Shown: piece after piece, positions 60,684 to 64,000 of the stretch | Layout: every line of letters begins with the position of its first letter | How positions within the stretch are numbered: position 1 is the first letter of the stretch | Assembly: GCA_012960225.1 (NCBI GenBank) | Contig: DUBS01000035.1 | Span: 1-64,000 of the forward strand | Direction: 5' to 3' | DNA from: Gemmatimonadota bacterium | GTDB taxonomy: Bacteria; Gemmatimonadota; Gemmatimonadetes; Longimicrobiales; Gaopeijiaceae | DNA: 64,000 nucleotides | Made by a program: the position numbers and the translations under genes | Notes under the pieces: generated by a model | Database searches by the model: none | The model's input: the letters and a program-made list of their open reading frames with translations, nothing else | What the model was told of the DNA's origin: nothing

Positions 60684-61226
60684 GTGATGCTCTACTTGGG
60701 GCTAGCCATTCTGATTTCCTTTGCACTGCCCCTACCTATTGGGGCAGGAGAGGCAGGATACTGCCTAATAGAGGGGGCGGAGTACTATACGGTTGAGTTA
60801 GTAACGACAAAGAACATTCCTGGGACTGGGCTAGCAACGGGCAGGGCTGATCTATCTGTCCCGGCAAACTCACCATTTTCTGTGGCCATCTCACCGGATG
60901 GGAGCTACGAGTACTTCGTTCGTGTCTCGCTGGAGCGCATGAAAATCCCAACAGAAGGCCGGCTCGTGGCCTGGGTCACAACGAGAGAATTAGACAGGAT
61001 TGAACGCCTGGGGACGCTCGACCAGAACCTTAGGGCGTCAGGGAAGGTCAGGTGGAACAAGTTCTTAGTTGTCATAACACTCGAAGCGGATAACAACCCG
61101 GAACAATCAATATGGGCTGGGCCAATTGTATTCCGCGGAATGTCCCGCAGTGGAAGGATGCACACCATGGTAGGCCATGGCGCACTCCAGCAAGAAAATT
61201 GTGCCGCCTACGGCTACGCAAACTAG
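60684..61226 (+). CDS. Secreted protein of unknown function
   Basis: A 180-residue product starting at GTG 60684 or ATG 60687. The first 22 residues form a signal peptide (PIGAGEAGYC). The rest is beta-rich with a GLATGRADLSVPANSPFSVAIS strand set, a VAWVTTRELDRIERLG segment, and a polar GHGALQQENCAAYGYAN tail. Two cysteines at the ends (CLIEG near 27 and NCAAYG near 173) could form a disulfide. No family is recognised. It lies between the LVIVD and multicopper oxidase genes, with short gaps. Confidence 0.65.
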   Translation: MMLYLGLAILISFALPLPIGAGEAGYCLIEGAEYYTVELVTTKNIPGTGLATGRADLSVPANSPFSVAISPDGSYEYFVRVSLERMKIPTEGRLVAWVTTRELDRIERLGTLDQNLRASGKVRWNKFLVVITLEADNNPEQSIWAGPIVFRGMSRSGRMHTMVGHGALQQENCAAYGYAN

Positions 61227-61291
61227 CGCCCCTGGCGCTTCGAAAACTCAAGGCCTTGTAGTCGCCGTCCGTGCCAAGGCAAGGGATCATG

Positions 61292-62989
61292 ATGCCGACA
61301 CCCCCACCCCCGATCATGAGAGTCGCTAGGTATTGCCTGACAGTAGTGACGGCTGCGGTTCTAGCTAGCCCACTACACGCCCAGTCGGAAATGCCAGGCA
61401 TGGGTATGTCAGGTGGGTGGAGAATGGTACCAATGGACCCGAACATGATCATGCTTCCGGGCCTAACGGGGGTTGTGCCCGTCGTAGGGGCCTTCCTGCC
61501 TGCCGCAGGCATGAATCCCACAAGCTTCCCAGAAGCAGAGCCATCCCAGGTTGTTGAGATGACCGATGGAGATACGCTAGATATCGAGGTGTCAATTGTG
61601 CGTCGCAGTCTCAATGGCCATGAGATGGTGATGTTTGGGTACAATCGACAGTACCCAGGGCCATTAATTCGAGCTCCAAAGGACGCGACGCTCGTTGTGC
61701 GCGTCAGGAATGAGATCGAATTACCGACGACAATCCATTGGCATGGTGTGCGTCTAGACAATGAATTTGACGGTGTCCCTGGAGTAACGCAGGAAGCGAT
61801 CCAGCGGGGAGAGAGTTTTGTTTATGAAGTCCATGTCCCTGACGCCGGGATGTTTTGGTATCATCCGCACGCACGAGAGGATGTACAGCAGGACCTAGGA
61901 CTTTTCGGAAATCTTTTGGTGACCTCGCCGAATCCTAGCTACTACGGCCCAGCTCACAGAGAAGAAATTCTGGTCCTAGATGATATTCTTATGGATGAAC
62001 AGGGCGCACTACCCTGGGGGGAGAGCGCCCCCACACACGCTCTAATGGGGCGTTTCGGGAATGTGATGATGGTTAATGGCGAGACCAATCATCAGCTATC
62101 AGCCAAGCAGGGAGAAGTCGTACGTTTCTTTCTCACCAATGTGGCAAATTCCAGAACATTTAATGTTACATTCGGTGGAGCACAGGTGAAACTCATCGCG
62201 TCTGATGTCGGACGTTTTGAGCGTGAAGCTTGGGTCGAATCAGTTGTGATAGCGCCCGCAGAACGATACGTGGTTGACGTTAGGTTCGAAGAGCCGGGCA
62301 CTACCTTGATTGCCAACAGTATTCAGGCCATCAACCACTTCCAGGGTGAGTTTTACCCACATGTTGATACCCTGTCGATTGTGACTGTTTCCACAGAGAC
62401 AGCTGCGCCGGGTATCTCGGACAGCTTCGACTCTCTAAGGGTGCACGATGAAGTAGCCGCTGAGCTCGAGCCGTACCGTCCTCATTTGAATCGTGAACCA
62501 GACTACGAGCTCGAAGCAACCCTCCGTGTTCAAAATCTTCCCCCACCCATCGTGCTTGCCATGGAAGCAGACACGCTTTTCTTCCCTCCAATGGAATGGA
62601 ATGATGCGATGCCAGTCATGAACTGGCTTTCTACCGGAGATCAGGTGACCTGGATTCTCAAAGATCGGGATACAGGCGCTGAAAACAATGATATTGACTG
62701 GAACTTTAAGGTAGGAGACCTAGTCAAGATACGAATTTTCAATTCACCTGATTCATTCCATCCGATGAATCATCCAATCCATATCCATGGCCAACGCTTT
62801 CTCGTCACCTCGATAGATGGTGCCGAAAATCAAAACCTTGTTTGGAAAGACACTGCAATCGTGCCAGTAGGGTCCTCGATGGACCTGCTCGTTGAGATGT
62901 CGAATCCCGGTGAGTGGATGCTTCACTGTCACATCGCTGAACACTTGAGTGCCGGCATGATGTTCAGCTTCACCGTGCAGGGACAGTGA
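61292..62989 (+). CDS. Multicopper oxidase
   Basis: ATG 61292 was chosen because AGGG lies six bases upstream; ATG 61289 and GTG 61271 are close alternatives. The 565-residue product has a signal peptide (LHAQS) and a methionine-rich stretch (EMPGMGMSGGWRMVPMDP). All four copper motifs are present: HWHG near 149, WYHPH near 190, HPMNHPIHIHG near 490 and HCHIAEHLSAGM near 545, where the final methionine is the likely axial ligand of the type 1 site. It should oxidise metal ions or phenols with oxygen reduced to water. The following gene starts 4 bases after its stop. Confidence 0.93.
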   Translation: MPTPPPPIMRVARYCLTVVTAAVLASPLHAQSEMPGMGMSGGWRMVPMDPNMIMLPGLTGVVPVVGAFLPAAGMNPTSFPEAEPSQVVEMTDGDTLDIEVSIVRRSLNGHEMVMFGYNRQYPGPLIRAPKDATLVVRVRNEIELPTTIHWHGVRLDNEFDGVPGVTQEAIQRGESFVYEVHVPDAGMFWYHPHAREDVQQDLGLFGNLLVTSPNPSYYGPAHREEILVLDDILMDEQGALPWGESAPTHALMGRFGNVMMVNGETNHQLSAKQGEVVRFFLTNVANSRTFNVTFGGAQVKLIASDVGRFEREAWVESVVIAPAERYVVDVRFEEPGTTLIANSIQAINHFQGEFYPHVDTLSIVTVSTETAAPGISDSFDSLRVHDEVAAELEPYRPHLNREPDYELEATLRVQNLPPPIVLAMEADTLFFPPMEWNDAMPVMNWLSTGDQVTWILKDRDTGAENNDIDWNFKVGDLVKIRIFNSPDSFHPMNHPIHIHGQRFLVTSIDGAENQNLVWKDTAIVPVGSSMDLLVEMSNPGEWMLHCHIAEHLSAGMMFSFTVQGQ

Positions 62990-62993
62990 CTTC

Positions 62994-63449
62994 TTGAGAA
63001 CCATCATCAAATCTGTGATCGGTGCGGTACTGATCTTGAGTTCCGGTGCCATTCTCTTGGTCGGAGGCAGACGCATTATTGAACAGGAACGTATGGCCGA
63101 GGAAGTGGACCGCCTTCGCGAAGAGTTATACCGGGCGCGTGCAACGGCCGAACGGTGTCAGAGATCAATCGTTGCTGGCGAAACTGAGCTTTTGGAACTA
63201 AGAGCCCGACTCGATTTGCTCCGAGCTCGCGTCGACAGCTTTGAGGCACTCGATGAACGAGGTGTGCCCCAGGATCGTTATGAGACCTACCTGGGCACCT
63301 TTACCATGTATAACGATACTGCAAGCACGTGGGAGGAACGGGAGCGCCAACTGCGCGTAGCTGAAGCTTCCTGCCGGACCGTCATCCTAGAACACAATGC
63401 AAAGAGTGATTCTCTACAATCACTCTTTGCGGAGCTTGGTGTGGACTAA
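62994..63449 (+). CDS. Small membrane-anchored coiled-coil protein
   Basis: A 151-residue product beginning at TTG 62994, four bases after the multicopper oxidase stop; no nearby ATG gives the N-terminus. Residues 5-25 are a membrane helix ([19 protein letters not shown]). Residues 28-82 form a heptad-like coiled coil ([22 protein letters not shown], then [20 protein letters not shown]), and another follows at about 115-145. No family recognised. It converges with, and overlaps by four bases, the sugar isomerase-like gene. Confidence 0.6.
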   Translation: MRTIIKSVIGAVLILSSGAILLVGGRRIIEQERMAEEVDRLREELYRARATAERCQRSIVAGETELLELRARLDLLRARVDSFEALDERGVPQDRYETYLGTFTMYNDTASTWEERERQLRVAEASCRTVILEHNAKSDSLQSLFAELGVD

Positions 63450-64000
63450 GAGCTATCAGAGAAGGCAGAATCAAAAGCTGTTTCAGATCTCGGGAACTCC
63501 AGCGCCCGTACAAAGTCACACGCTTCGGCGGCACCATGTTCACGTTCCATGCCAGCATCTTCCCATTCCACTGAAAGCGGGCCTTCATAGCCAACGCGGT
63601 TCAGAGATCTAACAATCTCTTCGAAGGGAACGTAGCCCCTCCCTAAAGAACGAAACTCCCAGTACCTGTCAGCGTGACCAAAAGGAAGATGGCCACCAAA
63701 AACTCCTGAAGGCTTCGGGTGGTCAGACCACCAGACATCCTTCATATGAGTATGATAAATCCGTGAGCCGAAGCGAAGGATGAAGTCAACACAGTCGACC
63801 CCCTGGTATGCAAGATGACTCGGATCATAATTGAACCCGAACGCAGAGCGGTTTCCTAATGCATCCAGTGCTCTCTCAGCAGTCACGATATCGAATGCTA
63901 TCTCGGTAGGGTGGACTTCCAGGCCGAAGTAAACTTCCACTTCGTCAAAAACATCCAAAATCGGGTTCCATCGTTCAGCAAAATCAAAGAATCCCGCGTC
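63446..64000 (-). CDS. Sugar phosphate isomerase/epimerase family TIM barrel, C-terminal part
   Basis: The frame is open to the right edge, so the 5' end is outside the window. The 184 visible residues have the xylose-isomerase-like barrel features: [37 protein letters not shown] with a metal-type aspartate and histidine, YHTHMKDV and [14 protein letters not shown] with the glutamate ligand. It would act on sugar or sugar-acid substrates using a divalent metal. Substrate unknown. Its stop overlaps that of the coiled-coil gene by four bases. Confidence 0.85.
   Translation of the reverse strand, partial: DAGFFDFAERWNPILDVFDEVEVYFGLEVHPTEIAFDIVTAERALDALGNRSAFGFNYDPSHLAYQGVDCVDFILRFGSRIYHTHMKDVWWSDHPKPSGVFGGHLPFGHADRYWEFRSLGRGYVPFEEIVRSLNRVGYEGPLSVEWEDAGMEREHGAAEACDFVRALEFPRSETAFDSAFSDSS

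Overview
The window is a dense stretch of bacterial chromosome with about 54 protein genes, one tRNA and few gaps. Base composition is moderate. The gene set is rich in secreted hydrolases, lipoproteins and beta-propeller proteins: two large M14 carboxypeptidase-like proteins, M28, M3 and S9 peptidases, a rhomboid, a sortilin-type BNR protein, NHL, LVIVD, PQQ and SMP-30 propellers, DUF1028 and a DUF4340/GldFG transporter. This mix recalls heterotrophic Gemmatimonadota or related marine/soil lineages. That is an inference from gene content; there is no rRNA or ribosomal protein gene here to place the organism. No phage, integrase, transposase, insertion sequence or CRISPR array was seen, so this looks like ordinary chromosome and not an island.

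Layout. 1-0.5 kb: 3' end of a class V aminotransferase. 0.5-12.6 kb: minus-strand run with a lipocalin-like lipoprotein, an NHL lipoprotein, tRNA-Ile(GAU) with its terminator, a TolC-like outer membrane protein, a membrane protein of unknown function, a class C beta-lactamase-like hydrolase, a YigZ/IMPACT protein, a rhomboid protease, an M14 peptidase, a rhodanese and a CDF metal exporter. 12.8-22.2 kb: plus-strand run with an M3 oligopeptidase, a DUF4837-like lipoprotein, dnaE, an ALDH7-type aldehyde dehydrogenase and a nitrilase-family amidase. 22.3-29.9 kb: minus strand with the DUF4340 - GldF/GldG fusion - ABC ATPase operon, a small two-HTH protein, msrA and an S9 peptidase.

30-46.4 kb: mixed strands with a PHB-depolymerase-like esterase, threonine aldolase, a cyclophilin lipoprotein, a second M14 protein, homocysteine methyltransferase, a DinB-like protein, a cold-shock protein with its terminator, a cupin lipoprotein, agmatinase, a cyclase-family hydrolase, a TPR protein, a DUF1028-TPR fusion, an M28 peptidase and a second NHL lipoprotein. 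46.6-64 kb: PQQ-dependent dehydrogenase facing a secreted SMP-30 lactonase, a hotdog thioesterase, PhzF, a polysaccharide deacetylase, FmdB, cupin, MOSC, family 5 uracil-DNA glycosylase, a secreted glycosylasparaginase, a 49-residue membrane protein, the sortilin-like BNR protein, an LVIVD propeller, an unknown secreted protein, a multicopper oxidase, a coiled-coil membrane protein and the 3' part of a sugar phosphate isomerase/epimerase.

How the parts fit. Much of the window serves degradation of peptides and other organic matter outside the cytoplasm (M14, M28, S9, serine hydrolase, esterase, glycosylasparaginase, deacetylase) followed by amino-acid use inside (M3, threonine aldolase, agmatinase, ALDH7, nitrilase). 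Periplasmic sugar oxidation is suggested by the convergent PQQ dehydrogenase and lactonase. Start codons were mostly set by clear GGAG-type ribosome binding sites. The least explained pieces are the LVIVD/unknown/multicopper oxidase cluster, the two-HTH protein at 26.7-27.2 kb and the 49-residue membrane protein at 56.2 kb.
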